Source: CAZRIT01 sp964600225 (GTDB taxonomy: Bacteria; Bacillota; Clostridia; Christensenellales; CAG-138). From it: 44,778 bases of DNA. The position numbers were made by a program, and so were the translations under genes. Below the pieces are notes generated by a model, which ran no database searches, had not been told where the DNA came from, and was given only the letters and a program-made list of their open reading frames with translations. Location of the stretch: positions 1-44,778 of the forward strand of contig CAZRIT010000008.1 in NCBI GenBank assembly GCA_964600225.1, in the 5' to 3' direction. Positions 16,641-24,350 of this stretch are shown here, piece by piece (the stretch's first letter is position 1; each line of letters opens with the position of its first letter).

Positions 16641-16689
16641 GCAAGGCACACCGCGCGCTCGGCCGCATCCAAACCCAAACACAGCCAAA

Positions 16690-16739
16690 CGGGCGTTCGT
16701 CCCCGCCGCGCAATCCGTGCGGCACGGGGCGGACGCCCG
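16690..16739. terminator. long hairpin between convergent HTH gene and nagB
   Basis: CGGGCGT (16690-16696) pairs with ACGCCCG (16733-16739), and the interior CCCCGCCGC/GCGGCACGGGG extends the stem imperfectly. No clear T-run follows, so its terminator role is probable but not certain. Confidence 0.5.
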
Positions 16740-16764
16740 TGGTTCATGTCGGTTATGGCTTGGT

Positions 16765-17484
16765 TTACAGCTTCGACGCGGCCAAGTGATCCAAATACAG
16801 CTCCGCATCGGGATGCAGCTGCAGCACGCTGGCGGGCACCTGCTCGGTCACGGGGCCGTTGACGACGCGCTCCATGATGGGCGCCTTGCCCTCGCCGATG
16901 GCAATCAGTATAATCGCGCGCGCGTTCATGATGGAGCGGATGCCCATGGTGATGGCGTGCGTGGGCACCTCGTCGAGGTTTTGGAAGAAGCGCGCATTGG
17001 CCGTGCGCGAGGACTCGGTCAGGGCAACCTTGTGGGTTAGCGACCCAAACGGCGTACCCGGCTCGTTGAACGCGATGTGGCCGTTGTGGCCGATGCCCAA
17101 CAGTTGCAGGTCGATCCCGCCCGCTGCGGCGATGGCCTGTTCGTAATCGGCCGCGGCCCGCTCGGTATCGCCCAGCCCGCACGGCACATGCGTGCGCGCC
17201 ATGGGGATATCGATGTGGTTGAACAGGTTGTCGTTCATGAAATAGCGGTAGGACTGATCGTGCGTGCCCTCCAGCCCGATGTATTCATCCAGGTTGAACG
17301 ACGTGGCGTCTTTGAACGAGAGCTTGCCCGCCTTGTTGAGCTTAATCAACTGCTGATACAGGCCCACGGGCGTGCCGCCCGTTGCCAGACCCAGCACGGC
17401 TTTGGGCCTGTCGTTGAGCAATTTGACGTACCGCTCGGCGGCAATTTCCGCAAGGCGTTCGGGCGTATCGATGATGATCTTCAT
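16765..17484 (-). CDS. nagB: glucosamine-6-phosphate deaminase NagB
   Basis: NagB converts glucosamine-6-phosphate to fructose-6-phosphate and ammonia. It has 239 residues, the length of the Gram-positive type. Sugar-phosphate binding GLATGGTPVG, FNLDEYIGL with the catalytic Asp, and GIGHNGHIAFNEPG with the catalytic His are all present. AAGGAG lies upstream of the ATG at 17484. It is transcribed with tkt, only 10 bases after its stop. The pair feeds amino-sugar carbon through fructose-6-phosphate into the pentose pathway. The opposing enzyme glmS is encoded at 39.3 kb. Confidence 0.96.
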   Translation of the reverse strand: MKIIIDTPERLAEIAAERYVKLLNDRPKAVLGLATGGTPVGLYQQLIKLNKAGKLSFKDATSFNLDEYIGLEGTHDQSYRYFMNDNLFNHIDIPMARTHVPCGLGDTERAAADYEQAIAAAGGIDLQLLGIGHNGHIAFNEPGTPFGSLTHKVALTESSRTANARFFQNLDEVPTHAITMGIRSIMNARAIILIAIGEGKAPIMERVVNGPVTEQVPASVLQLHPDAELYLDHLAASKL

Positions 17485-17494
17485 ACGGTTCTCC

Positions 17495-19486
17495 TTATTG
17501 CTTGTTGAGGCTTTGCAGCGTCATCAGCGCCTGATTGGCCACGTTTTCCGCCGTAAACCCAAACTTTTCAAACAGTGTGGCAAACGGCGCGGACGCGCCG
17601 AACGTATCGATGCAAACGCACCTTCCGTCCAGCCCCGTATACCGATGCCAGCCAAACGATGCGCCCGCCTCCACGGCCACGCGCGCGCGCACGGCGCTCG
17701 GCAGCACATACGCCTGATACGATGCATCCTGCTCGTTGAACAGCTCCATGCACGGCACCGAGACCACGCGCGCATGGACATCCTTGGTTTTTAGTAGCTC
17801 CTGCGCTTTACAGGCAATCTCCACCTCGCTGCCGCTGGCCATGAGGATGACGTCGGGCCTGCCGTTTTCGGCGTCGCGCAGCACATACGCGCCGCGATAG
17901 GCGCCCGTGCCCGTTTCGGCATACTGCGGCAGGTTTTGGCGCGTCAGCGCAATGGCGCTCGGGCGGCCGCTCTCCAATGCGGCAATGTAGCACGCCGAGG
18001 TCTCCTTGGCGTCAGCGGGGCGGAACACCAGCACGTTCGGGGTGGAGCGCATCATGGCAAGCTGCTCGATGGGCTCATGCGTCGGCCCGTCCTCGCCCAC
18101 GCCGATGCTATCGTGCGTCAATACATAGATGACGGGCAGGTTCATCAGCGCAGCCAGACGCATGGCGGGCTTGAGATAATCGGCAAACACCATGAATGTG
18201 GCGCAATAGGTGCGCAAGCCACCGTACAGCGCAATGCCGTTACAGGCGCACGCCATGGCAAACTCGCGCACGCCGAAATGGATGTTGGAACCGTCGGGCG
18301 CGTCGGCGGCAAAGCCCGCCCTGCCCTTGATGGCCGTCTTGTTGGACGGCGCAAGGTCCGCACTGCCGCCAAAGAGGTTGGGCATGTACTCGGCCATGAT
18401 ATTGAGCACGTCGCCGCTGACATTTCGGGTGGCCTTGGGGCCCTCGGCGTTCCAGAGCCTTGCATCGTTTTTGAGCCCGTCGGGCAGCGCCGTATCGTGC
18501 CACGCCTCCCACTCGGCATACAGCGCGGGATAGGCCGCGCGGTACGCCGCCATCAAATCCTTGTGGGCCTTGTGCGGCTTGGCGCAGGTTTCCGATAGCG
18601 TCCGATAGTGCGCGCGCACATCCTCGGGCACGGTGAACGCCTCTTCGTATGTCCAGTTATAAAACTGCTTCATGGCCTTGATGTTCTCGTCGCCCAGCGG
18701 TTCGCCGTGCACCTTGGCCGTGCCCGCAACGGGCGAGCCGTGGCCGATTTCCGTATGGACGATGATGAGCGACGGGCGCTCGCCCTCCGCCTTGGCCTGA
18801 CCAAGCGCCAGGTTGAACGCATCGATATCGTTGCCGTCGGGCACATCCACCACATGCCACCCGTAGGAGGCGTAGCGCATGGCCACATCGTCCCCGAAGG
18901 CCAGCTCCGTGCCGCCCTCGATGGTGATGCGGTTGCTGTCGTACACGAGGATGAGCTTGCCCAGCTTCAGGTGCCCCGCCAGCGACGCCGCCTCGGACGT
19001 GACGCCCTCCATCATGCAGCCGTCGCCGCAGAGCGCATAGGTATGGTTATCGACAATCGGGAAGCCGTCGCGGTTGAATTTGGCCGCCAGATACCGCTCC
19101 GCCATCGCCATGCCCACGGCCATCGCCACGCCCTGCCCAAGCGGGCCCGTCGTGGCCTCCACGCCGCGCGTGTGACCGTATTCGGGGTGACCCGGGGTTT
19201 TGCTGCCCCATTGGCGGAACTGCTTGAGGTCGTCAACGGTCAAGCCGTAGCCGAACAGGTGCAGCAGCGCATACTCCAATGAGGAGGCATGCCCCGCCGA
19301 CAGCACAAAGCGGTCGCGCCCCGTCCAATCGGGGCTGGACGGATCATGCTTCATCTGCTTCCAGATGGCGTATGCGACGGGCGCAATGCCAATGGGCGTA
19401 CCGGGATGCCCGCTCTTGGCCTTTTGCACCGTTTCTGCGGCCAGAATGCGGATGGTATCGATGGCTTTTTTCTCGATTGCGTTCAT
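17495..19486 (-). CDS. tkt: transketolase
   Basis: Transketolase is a thiamine-diphosphate enzyme of the non-oxidative pentose phosphate pathway. It has 663 residues, full length. The cofactor motif is present (CGDGCMMEGVTSEAASLAGH...YDSN), as are substrate His residues in SGHPGTP and the conserved Glu region GVREFAMACACNGIA in the pyrimidine domain. The ATG at 19486 follows AAAGGA. It is the first gene of the tkt-nagB unit and has a strong promoter. Confidence 0.97.
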   Translation of the reverse strand: MNAIEKKAIDTIRILAAETVQKAKSGHPGTPIGIAPVAYAIWKQMKHDPSSPDWTGRDRFVLSAGHASSLEYALLHLFGYGLTVDDLKQFRQWGSKTPGHPEYGHTRGVEATTGPLGQGVAMAVGMAMAERYLAAKFNRDGFPIVDNHTYALCGDGCMMEGVTSEAASLAGHLKLGKLILVYDSNRITIEGGTELAFGDDVAMRYASYGWHVVDVPDGNDIDAFNLALGQAKAEGERPSLIIVHTEIGHGSPVAGTAKVHGEPLGDENIKAMKQFYNWTYEEAFTVPEDVRAHYRTLSETCAKPHKAHKDLMAAYRAAYPALYAEWEAWHDTALPDGLKNDARLWNAEGPKATRNVSGDVLNIMAEYMPNLFGGSADLAPSNKTAIKGRAGFAADAPDGSNIHFGVREFAMACACNGIALYGGLRTYCATFMVFADYLKPAMRLAALMNLPVIYVLTHDSIGVGEDGPTHEPIEQLAMMRSTPNVLVFRPADAKETSACYIAALESGRPSAIALTRQNLPQYAETGTGAYRGAYVLRDAENGRPDVILMASGSEVEIACKAQELLKTKDVHARVVSVPCMELFNEQDASYQAYVLPSAVRARVAVEAGASFGWHRYTGLDGRCVCIDTFGASAPFATLFEKFGFTAENVANQALMTLQSLNKQ

Positions 19487-19564
19487 ATCAACAATCCTTT
19501 CTGATTGGGTATACGGATTTGCACGGTGTGCTTAGGGTATACAAGGATGCAAGTAGCTGTAAGC

Positions 19565-19593
19565 ATTATAGTATCGGAACAAACAAATTGCAA
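19565..19593 (-). promoter_or_regulatory. sigma-A promoter of tkt-nagB
   Basis: On the minus strand TTGCAA (19593-19588), 17 bases, TATAAT (19570-19565). The hexamers and spacing equal those of the queA promoter. The leader to tkt is about 75 bases. Confidence 0.85.
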
Positions 19594-19631
19594 CCGTGCC
19601 GCACAATTCCGAAAAATTTGCGTTTTATCGA

Positions 19632-19660
19632 TTGATTGTTTGTTATTTCTATGTTATAGT
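19632..19660 (+). promoter_or_regulatory. promoter of the pilin-like gene
   Basis: TTGATT (19632-19637), 17 bases, TATAGT (19655-19660) in an AT-rich stretch divergent from tkt. Confidence 0.7.
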
Positions 19661-19712
19661 CAATAATATCATGATGTAACTCTATATGTAACGAGGTTGA
19701 AACGAGAATTTC

Positions 19713-20639
19713 ATGAAACGCATTTGCAAGGGACATGGCAGGCCGTCGTCAAACCGCCGCGGGTTCACGCTCGTGGAGGTGATCGTTGTGTTGGTCATAC
19801 TGGCCATACTGGCCGCCATCCTCATCCCCTCCATGGTCAGATGGATCGAAAAAGCCAAACAGAAGGCGCTGGTTGCCGAGTGCCGCGCGTGCGTGACCGC
19901 CGCGCAGGGCCTTGTGGTGGAAACCTACGGCAAAACGGGCGCGGTCGCCGCGCCGAACGAGGCGGATATCCTGCTGCTTGCGGAGCTGACGGGCAAGGGC
20001 AGCATCCCCTATGTGCAGGTCGCCCCCGCCACAGCGCAGGTGGAGCACCTGACCTACCGCAACAATGCGGGCGATGTGGTCACCTACTGCCGCGACGGCG
20101 CCTGCGGCGGGCACTACATATTCCGTTCCGTCAGCGGCATCCTCTATAACGGCGGCGATACGCCCGCCAACACGCTCAGCCAGGCGGTGACGGACACGGG
20201 CGTGCCGATGACAACCCAAAACGGCCGCATCGACTCGCTCTCCGACGGCACGAAAACCGCAGCCATTCTGGATTACTTCGCGGCCAACAACGTTGATCTT
20301 GCAGCAATGAACATCCGCTCCTGGTCCGTGGTGCAGGAATCTGCAACGCAGCGGGCGTTTACGTTTACGGATGTGGACATCGCTTCGCAAAACGTGGGCG
20401 ACATGGTGCGCGTCATCCGCTACAACGAGCGCCTCGGCACCTACACCGCGGGCTACGGCATGGTCACCGAAGGCAGCACGGGCGTGAGCGCCATCACCTA
20501 CAATCAGTTGGAGGGTACCGCCTCGAATCGCTACTGGAAGGAATACAAAACCGATGCTGTTGTGCAGGATGCTGTGACCAAGCAAAACTACGCAACGACT
20601 TTGAGCATATTCAACGGCATGCCCGCGACGATGCCGTAA
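19713..20639 (+). CDS. orphan type IV pilin-like (prepilin) protein
   Basis: The 308-residue protein has a class-III signal: a short basic leader, then RRG followed by FTLVEVIVVLVILAILAAIL. The cleavage site is after Gly at about residue 17, with Glu at mature position 5 and a hydrophobic helix. KAKQKALVAECRACVTAAQ continues the pilin stem helix. The large C-terminal part (about 60-308) has no family I can name; it has two early Cys (YCRDGACGG) that could form a disulfide. The ATG at 19713 has only a weak upstream GAGG. No pilus ATPase, prepilin peptidase or other pilin is nearby. It has its own promoter and terminator. Confidence 0.82.
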   Translation: MKRICKGHGRPSSNRRGFTLVEVIVVLVILAILAAILIPSMVRWIEKAKQKALVAECRACVTAAQGLVVETYGKTGAVAAPNEADILLLAELTGKGSIPYVQVAPATAQVEHLTYRNNAGDVVTYCRDGACGGHYIFRSVSGILYNGGDTPANTLSQAVTDTGVPMTTQNGRIDSLSDGTKTAAILDYFAANNVDLAAMNIRSWSVVQESATQRAFTFTDVDIASQNVGDMVRVIRYNERLGTYTAGYGMVTEGSTGVSAITYNQLEGTASNRYWKEYKTDAVVQDAVTKQNYATTLSIFNGMPATMP

Positions 20640-20687
20640 GGCGGACGGATTATTTGCTTCCGTTCCAAAACACAATCCGGCAAAATG

Positions 20688-20715
20688 CAATGCACCCGCA
20701 AGGGTGCATTGTTTG
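20688..20715 (+). terminator. intrinsic terminator of the pilin-like gene
   Basis: CAATGCACCC, loop GCAA, GGGTGCATTG (20688-20711) followed by TTTG. It lies between convergent genes. Confidence 0.8.
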
Positions 20716-20742
20716 TTGATGCGATTGGTTTTGACGAAAAAG

Positions 20743-21102
20743 CTACTTTAGCAGCAGCTCGATGGCCTTGTTCAGCTCCGTGATGGCCTCCATATCGTTG
20801 GATTGAAAGGCGTCCACCACGCAATGATCCAGGTGATCCTGCAAGATCACCTTGCAGATGCCGTTGATGGAGGATCGCACCGCCGCAAGCTGCACCAGCA
20901 CCTCCGCGCAATCGCGCCCCTCCTCCACCATTGCGCGCACGCCGTTGAGGTGCCCGATGGCGCGCGACAGCCTGTTGAGCACAACCTTGGTGTTTTCGTG
21001 CGTATGCGCATGCGCGCCCTGCGGGCCGCCTGCCAGCCCCACGGCATGATCGTCATGATGATGTCGGCGGATGCCGATGCGGTTTTGCAGCACAGATACC
21101 AT
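20743..21102 (-). CDS. CsoR/FrmR-family metal-sensing repressor
   Basis: The 119-residue protein has a His-rich N-terminus (RRHHHDDHAVG, HAHTH) and the all-helical family core. Candidate copper ligands appear in the CsoR order and spacing: C65 (RDCAEVLVQL), H90 and C94 (QDHLDHCV), with 25 and then 4 residues between them as in Mycobacterium CsoR. This favours a Cu(I) sensor over a formaldehyde or nickel sensor, although the extra His residues are unusual. The ATG at 21102 follows GGGGG. No metal pump lies next to it, so its targets are elsewhere. A perfect inverted repeat overlaps its own -10 box, suggesting self-regulation. Confidence 0.85.
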   Translation of the reverse strand: MVSVLQNRIGIRRHHHDDHAVGLAGGPQGAHAHTHENTKVVLNRLSRAIGHLNGVRAMVEEGRDCAEVLVQLAAVRSSINGICKVILQDHLDHCVVDAFQSNDMEAITELNKAIELLLK

Positions 21103-21118
21103 ATCAATGCCCCCGATT

Positions 21119-21159
21119 CGTGATATAAACAGTATATCACGCCCGACCGTCCCAATCAA
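21119..21159 (-). promoter_or_regulatory. promoter and operator-like palindrome of the CsoR-type gene
   Basis: On the minus strand TTGATT (21159-21154), 17 bases, TATACT (21136-21131). The 9-bp perfect inverted repeat CGTGATATA-N5-TATATCACG (21119-21141) covers the -10 box. This is AT-rich, unlike the G-tract operators usual for CsoR, so assignment to this repressor is inference. Confidence 0.65.
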
Positions 21160-21257
21160 TGATCGGTCAAATGCCGATTCCCAAATCAGGTGCATCGGGA
21201 ATGCATGCGCGCGCCGCAGCTTGCGCGAAGATGCTCCCGCCTCCGATATGTTGTCCG

Positions 21258-21800
21258 TCAAAACCGTTCCGCCAATGCAGCGGCTTTCTTGCAGCCGTCG
21301 GTTTTCTCTATATCGCCAACATTCAGCACGCCGGGAACAAGCACTTCCCCAACGGAGCGCCACTTGTTCAGCGCCGCCATGCGCTCGTAGGGAATGCGCA
21401 CGCCGTCCATGACCGACACATCCTCTTCTTCGCAGCAGGCGATCAAGCCGCATTTTTTGCCTGCAATATCCTTACCGCCCACGACAAAGCTGAACATCTT
21501 ATCGATGGCTGCTTTGATTTGGGAAGGGAAGGAATACCAGTATATCGGCGTTGTGAATACGATAGCGTCCGCTTCGAGAATGGACGGGGCCATCCTGTTG
21601 AAGTCATCGTCAAAGCTGCAGGGCTTGCCTGTCCGATAGCAGGTTTCACAGGCGTGACAGCCGTTGAAGCGCATCGGCGCGCAGTCATAGCGGATCACGG
21701 TGTGCCCAAGCTCCTCCGCCCGCTTGATAAAGGCGGCGGTCATGGCAAAGCTGTTCCCGTTCTTGCGCGGGCTTCCCGTTAAGACAACCATGTTACTCAT
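21258..21800 (-). CDS. flavodoxin-like NADPH-dependent FMN reductase
   Basis: This is a predicted soluble flavin-dependent oxidoreductase of 180 residues. The FMN-phosphate loop is TGSPRKNGNS. GCHACETCYRTGKPC carries the Cys cluster common in this subfamily, and TPIYWYSFPSQIKAAIDKMF is the second flavin-binding segment. The start is the ATG at 21800, 9 bases after AGGAG; an in-frame start at 21821 precedes that site. It is divergent from an HxlR regulator with overlapping promoters, the arrangement of quinone- or thiol-stress reductases such as azoR1 with yodB in Bacillus. The electron acceptor is unknown. Confidence 0.88.
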   Translation of the reverse strand: MSNMVVLTGSPRKNGNSFAMTAAFIKRAEELGHTVIRYDCAPMRFNGCHACETCYRTGKPCSFDDDFNRMAPSILEADAIVFTTPIYWYSFPSQIKAAIDKMFSFVVGGKDIAGKKCGLIACCEEEDVSVMDGVRIPYERMAALNKWRSVGEVLVPGVLNVGDIEKTDGCKKAAALAERF

Positions 21801-21829
21801 GTTTGTTTTCTCCTTTGGCAACGGATAGA

Positions 21830-21909
21830 TTGACTTTCCCGTTTGCTTACATTAGAATTATATTATAAATGAGACGTATTTCAAGTACGCACATTTAAGT
21901 ATGATACTT
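21830..21909. promoter_or_regulatory. overlapping divergent promoters with symmetric operator-like site
   Basis: Plus strand toward the HxlR gene: TTGACT (21830-21835), 17 bases, TAGAAT (21853-21858). Minus strand toward the reductase gene: TTGAAA (21884-21879), 16 bases, TATAAT (21862-21857). A perfect AAGTAT-G-ATACTT palindrome lies at 21897-21909, and a half-site AAGTAC lies nearby at 21883. These are candidates for HxlR binding. Confidence 0.65.
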
Positions 21910-21928
21910 ACCAAAAGGAGAGCGTAAT

Positions 21929-22273
21929 ATGAGCATGGAATGCATTCGGAACGCACGGCTTGAGGATACGGGATTTTCCTACACCATGTCGCTGATTCAA
22001 GGAAAATACAAGATGCTTATTCTCTATACGCTCATGGAATACAAGATCGTGCGTTTCAACGAGATGAAAAAATACATCGACGGGATTTCCTATAAAACGC
22101 TCAGTTCAACGTTGAAAGAGCTGGAGGCGGACGCGCTTGTTCACCGAAAGGAGTATCCGCAGATACCGCCCAAGGTGGAGTACAGCCTGACCGAGCGCGG
22201 CAAATCGCTCATCCCGATCCTCGACAGCATGTGCGAATGGGGCGATCAAAACAGGCGTTCACCCAAGGCTTAA
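21929..22273 (+). CDS. HxlR-family winged-helix regulator
   Basis: The 114-residue protein is typical of HxlR-type repressors: SLIQGKYKMLILYTLME, RFNEMKKYIDGISYKTLSSTLKELEADALVHRKEY and PPKVEYSLTERGKSLIPIL. It has only two Cys, at residues 5 and 102, close to the redox-sensing Cys6 and Cys101 of Bacillus YodB. Thiol-based sensing is therefore plausible. AAAAGGAG lies upstream of the ATG at 21929. It most likely controls the divergent flavin reductase. A weak hairpin at 22292-22314 may end the transcript. Confidence 0.9.
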   Translation: MSMECIRNARLEDTGFSYTMSLIQGKYKMLILYTLMEYKIVRFNEMKKYIDGISYKTLSSTLKELEADALVHRKEYPQIPPKVEYSLTERGKSLIPILDSMCEWGDQNRRSPKA

Positions 22274-22291
22274 CAGTGTAAAAACAGCGCT

Positions 22292-22314
22292 GACGCCTGA
22301 TCAGAATCAGCGTC
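22292..22314 (+). terminator. possible terminator after the HxlR gene
   Basis: GACG-CTGAT pairs with ATCAG-CGTC around a 4-base loop with one bulged C, followed by CTTTCGTCGT. It is modest but well placed, about 20 bases after the stop codon. Confidence 0.4.
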
Positions 22315-22421
22315 CTTTCGTCGTAAAAAGCGCTGGTCGTCAAGGGGATTCAAGCGCAACGACAGGGGTACACAGGCGTGCATCTGCCTGAAAACTCGGA
22401 AGTTGTCATGATGTTGGGGAA

Positions 22422-22889
22422 TTAAAAATGACTCAATACATATTGACGCACATCATCATTGACGGTAAACAATTCTTTCGCCGGAACAGGGTCCGTTTTG
22501 CAATCAACAGTCCCCGCCCTGCGTTTCTCCAAAGGGTTTCTCTTTTCCCATTCGATAAAATCAAACATTTTTTGCTTAAAATATCGCTTGTCTGTCCATG
22601 CAGCAAAAAACCGTTCTGCATCGCTTAGTATTTGTTCGGGCGTTGTAATGGATATTTCGGTCATAATGTGTCCATATCCGAGCGGTGCGGGGCAAAGCGC
22701 ATTCATGAAAATACCCGGCCTGACATAATAGTCCTCTTTGGAAAAACAACTGCCTTGAATATAGAAAACAAGCGTGAAATCGCCTGATATTTTCGTCCAC
22801 CGCTTGTTTTTCTTTCTGAAGCCTTTCGCCTTCAAATAAGGTTTGGCATACGCAATCAGGCTTTCTTCAAGCAGTTTATTATCATCCAT
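22422..22889 (-). CDS. DUF4304-like protein
   Basis: The 155-residue soluble protein has unknown function. LLEESLIAYAKPYLKAKGFRKKNKRW followed by DFTLVFYIQGS and YVRPGIFMNA fits the DUF4304 pattern as I know it. GGAGAATGAAAG precedes the ATG at 22889. The gene and its flanks (about 22.3-23.0 kb) are visibly AT-richer than the neighbouring genes and use AAA and TTT codons freely. That suggests recent acquisition. No partner gene is adjacent. Confidence 0.7.
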   Translation of the reverse strand: MDDNKLLEESLIAYAKPYLKAKGFRKKNKRWTKISGDFTLVFYIQGSCFSKEDYYVRPGIFMNALCPAPLGYGHIMTEISITTPEQILSDAERFFAAWTDKRYFKQKMFDFIEWEKRNPLEKRRAGTVDCKTDPVPAKELFTVNDDVRQYVLSHF

Positions 22890-23037
22890 CTTTCATTCTC
22901 CATATATAAATTGAAATTGGTCGCGCTGTTTGTATGCGAAAATCCGTGATTGTATGATTATACCATGTCCGCATTCGAAGAATCACTCAAATAAGAAAAG
23001 CACTGCAATCCCATCAAAAACACGGCGCTTGCGTTTT

Positions 23038-23410
23038 TGTGAAGATAAGGGGGCTCTCCGCTTATCCCCCCGCTGCTCGCTCACACCGCTCGCAGCTTGG
23101 TCGGCTGCGCTCCGCGGGGCGGGCAAACCGTCCACAGGACGCTTTGCATACCTGCCCTTCGAGTCCTCCGATTTTATCCCATCAAAACGCAACAACCGCC
23201 CTAACGGGCGGCTGTTGCGTTTTGGTGGAGATAAGGGGACTCCTCCGCTTATCCTCCCGCTGCTCGCTCACACCGCTCGCAGCTTGGTCGGCTGCGCTCC
23301 GCGGGGCGGGCAAACCGTCCACCGGACGCTTTGCATACCCGCCCTTCGAGTCCTCCGATTTTATCCCGCCAAAATGCAATAACCGCCCTAACGGGCGGTT
23401 ATTGCATTTT
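23038..23410. repeat. two tandem 186/187-bp repeats carrying copies of the tRNA-Ala 3' end
   Basis: Copy A is 23038-23223 and copy B is 23224-23410; they abut the tRNA gene. Copy B begins with the exact last 19 bases of the tRNA-Ala gene (GGTGGAGATAAGGGGACTC on the plus strand), and copy A has a slightly diverged version. Each copy ends with a long hairpin (23184-23223, 23371-23410). Each also has, near the end, TTCGAGTCCTCCGATTTTAT, which looks like a degraded T-arm in the opposite direction. No gene is visible in 22890-23409. Confidence 0.85.
23371..23410 (-). terminator. terminator-like hairpin directly after tRNA-Ala
   Basis: A perfect 18-bp stem (AAAATGCAATAACCGCCC with its complement) with a 4-base loop and a T-run inside the distal arm. 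The earlier copy at 23184-23223 has compensating changes (TGCAATA to CGCAACA, with matching changes in the other arm). Confidence 0.8.
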
Positions 23411-23485
23411 GGTGGAGATAAGGGGACTCGAACCCCTGACTTCTGCATTGCGAACGCAGCGCTCTACCAACTGAGCTATATCCCC
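23410..23485 (-). tRNA. tRNA-Ala (anticodon CGC)
   Basis: The 76-base cloverleaf includes an encoded CCA. The acceptor stem is GGGGATA/TATCTCC, with the alanine identity pair G3-U70 visible. The D-arm is GCTC...GAGC. The anticodon stem is CTGCG/TGCAG with loop TTCGCAA, so anticodon CGC reads GCG codons. The T-arm is AGGGG-TTCGAGT-CCCCT. A dedicated tRNA for GCG fits the high GC content. It has its own upstream promoter. Confidence 0.96.
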
Positions 23486-23529
23486 AATATCAAGCCGAAT
23501 CAGGCAATGTGCCTTCAGCGACGCATCAT

Positions 23530-23558
23530 ACTATACAACAACGCCGAAAAAAAATCAA
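23530..23558 (-). promoter_or_regulatory. promoter of tRNA-Ala
   Basis: On the minus strand TTGATT (23558-23553), 17 bases, TATAGT (23535-23530), about 45 bases ahead of the mature tRNA 5' end. Confidence 0.75.
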
Positions 23559-23600
23559 GAGTGTTTTTGGGCATTTTTGCCGCGCCGACGCAAACGCGCT

Positions 23601-24344
23601 TCAGATGCAGCGGCCGCCGTCCACATGCAGCACCTGTCCGGTGATGAACGATGCGTCCTCCGACGCCAAAAACCGCACGGCGCGGGCGATATCCACAGGT
23701 GCACCCGCACGCAGCAGCGGCGTTTCCTCCACGATGGCCGCCATGTCCCGTTCGGAAAGCGCGGCGTTCATATCCGTCGGCACAAACCCGGGCGAAACGC
23801 AGTTGACGCGCACGTTGGAGGGCGCAACCTCCTTGGCCAGCGATTTGGTAAAGCCAACCACGGCGGCCTTGCTGGCCGAGTACGGCACCTCGCACGAGCC
23901 GCCGATGCTGCCCCACATGGAGGAAATGTTGACGATGCTGCCCGCCTTTTTGCCGATCATATCGGGCAACACAGCCTTTGTCACCAGAAACATCCCGCGC
24001 ACGTTAATATCAAACAGCCGCGTCCATTCCGCCTGCAAGCAATCGGTCAAAAGCTGCTGCGGCAGCGCCACGCCCGCATTGTTGACCAGCACGCCGATCG
24101 TCCCAAAGCGCGCATGCACGGCATCCGCCATATCCGCCGCCTGCTTTTCATCGGCAATGTCCGCGCCGACGCACATCACCGCACAGCCCGCCGCCTGCAA
24201 CCGCGCGCGCAGCCGCTCGGCCGCGTCGCCGTTTTGATGGTAGCCGATCGCCACACGGTGCCCGTCCATGGCGAAGCATTCCGCAATCGCCGCGCCGATG
24301 CCGCGCGACGCGCCCGTCACCAATACCGTCTGTTTTTTTTCCAT
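23601..24344 (-). CDS. short-chain dehydrogenase/reductase, FabG-like
   Basis: This is an NAD(P)-dependent oxidoreductase of 247 residues, a classic short-chain dehydrogenase. The nucleotide loop is TGASRGIGAAIA, then NNAGVA, the catalytic Ser in SIVNISSMWG, YSASK with catalytic Tyr and Lys, and the end VDGGRCI. It most resembles 3-oxoacyl-ACP reductases, but it is not in a fatty-acid cluster, so the substrate is open. The start is the ATG at 24344. It has no ribosome site, and a -10 box ends six bases before it, so the mRNA is probably leaderless. It is divergent from nfo. Confidence 0.88.
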   Translation of the reverse strand: MEKKQTVLVTGASRGIGAAIAECFAMDGHRVAIGYHQNGDAAERLRARLQAAGCAVMCVGADIADEKQAADMADAVHARFGTIGVLVNNAGVALPQQLLTDCLQAEWTRLFDINVRGMFLVTKAVLPDMIGKKAGSIVNISSMWGSIGGSCEVPYSASKAAVVGFTKSLAKEVAPSNVRVNCVSPGFVPTDMNAALSERDMAAIVEETPLLRAGAPVDIARAVRFLASEDASFITGQVLHVDGGRCI

Positions 24345-24350
24345 GCCGTT

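Noticed and set aside
22930..23644. ORFs of 150-201 codons across the tRNA-adjacent repeats
   Set aside because: They read through tandem repeats, hairpins and the tRNA gene itself; all frames give repetitive peptides.
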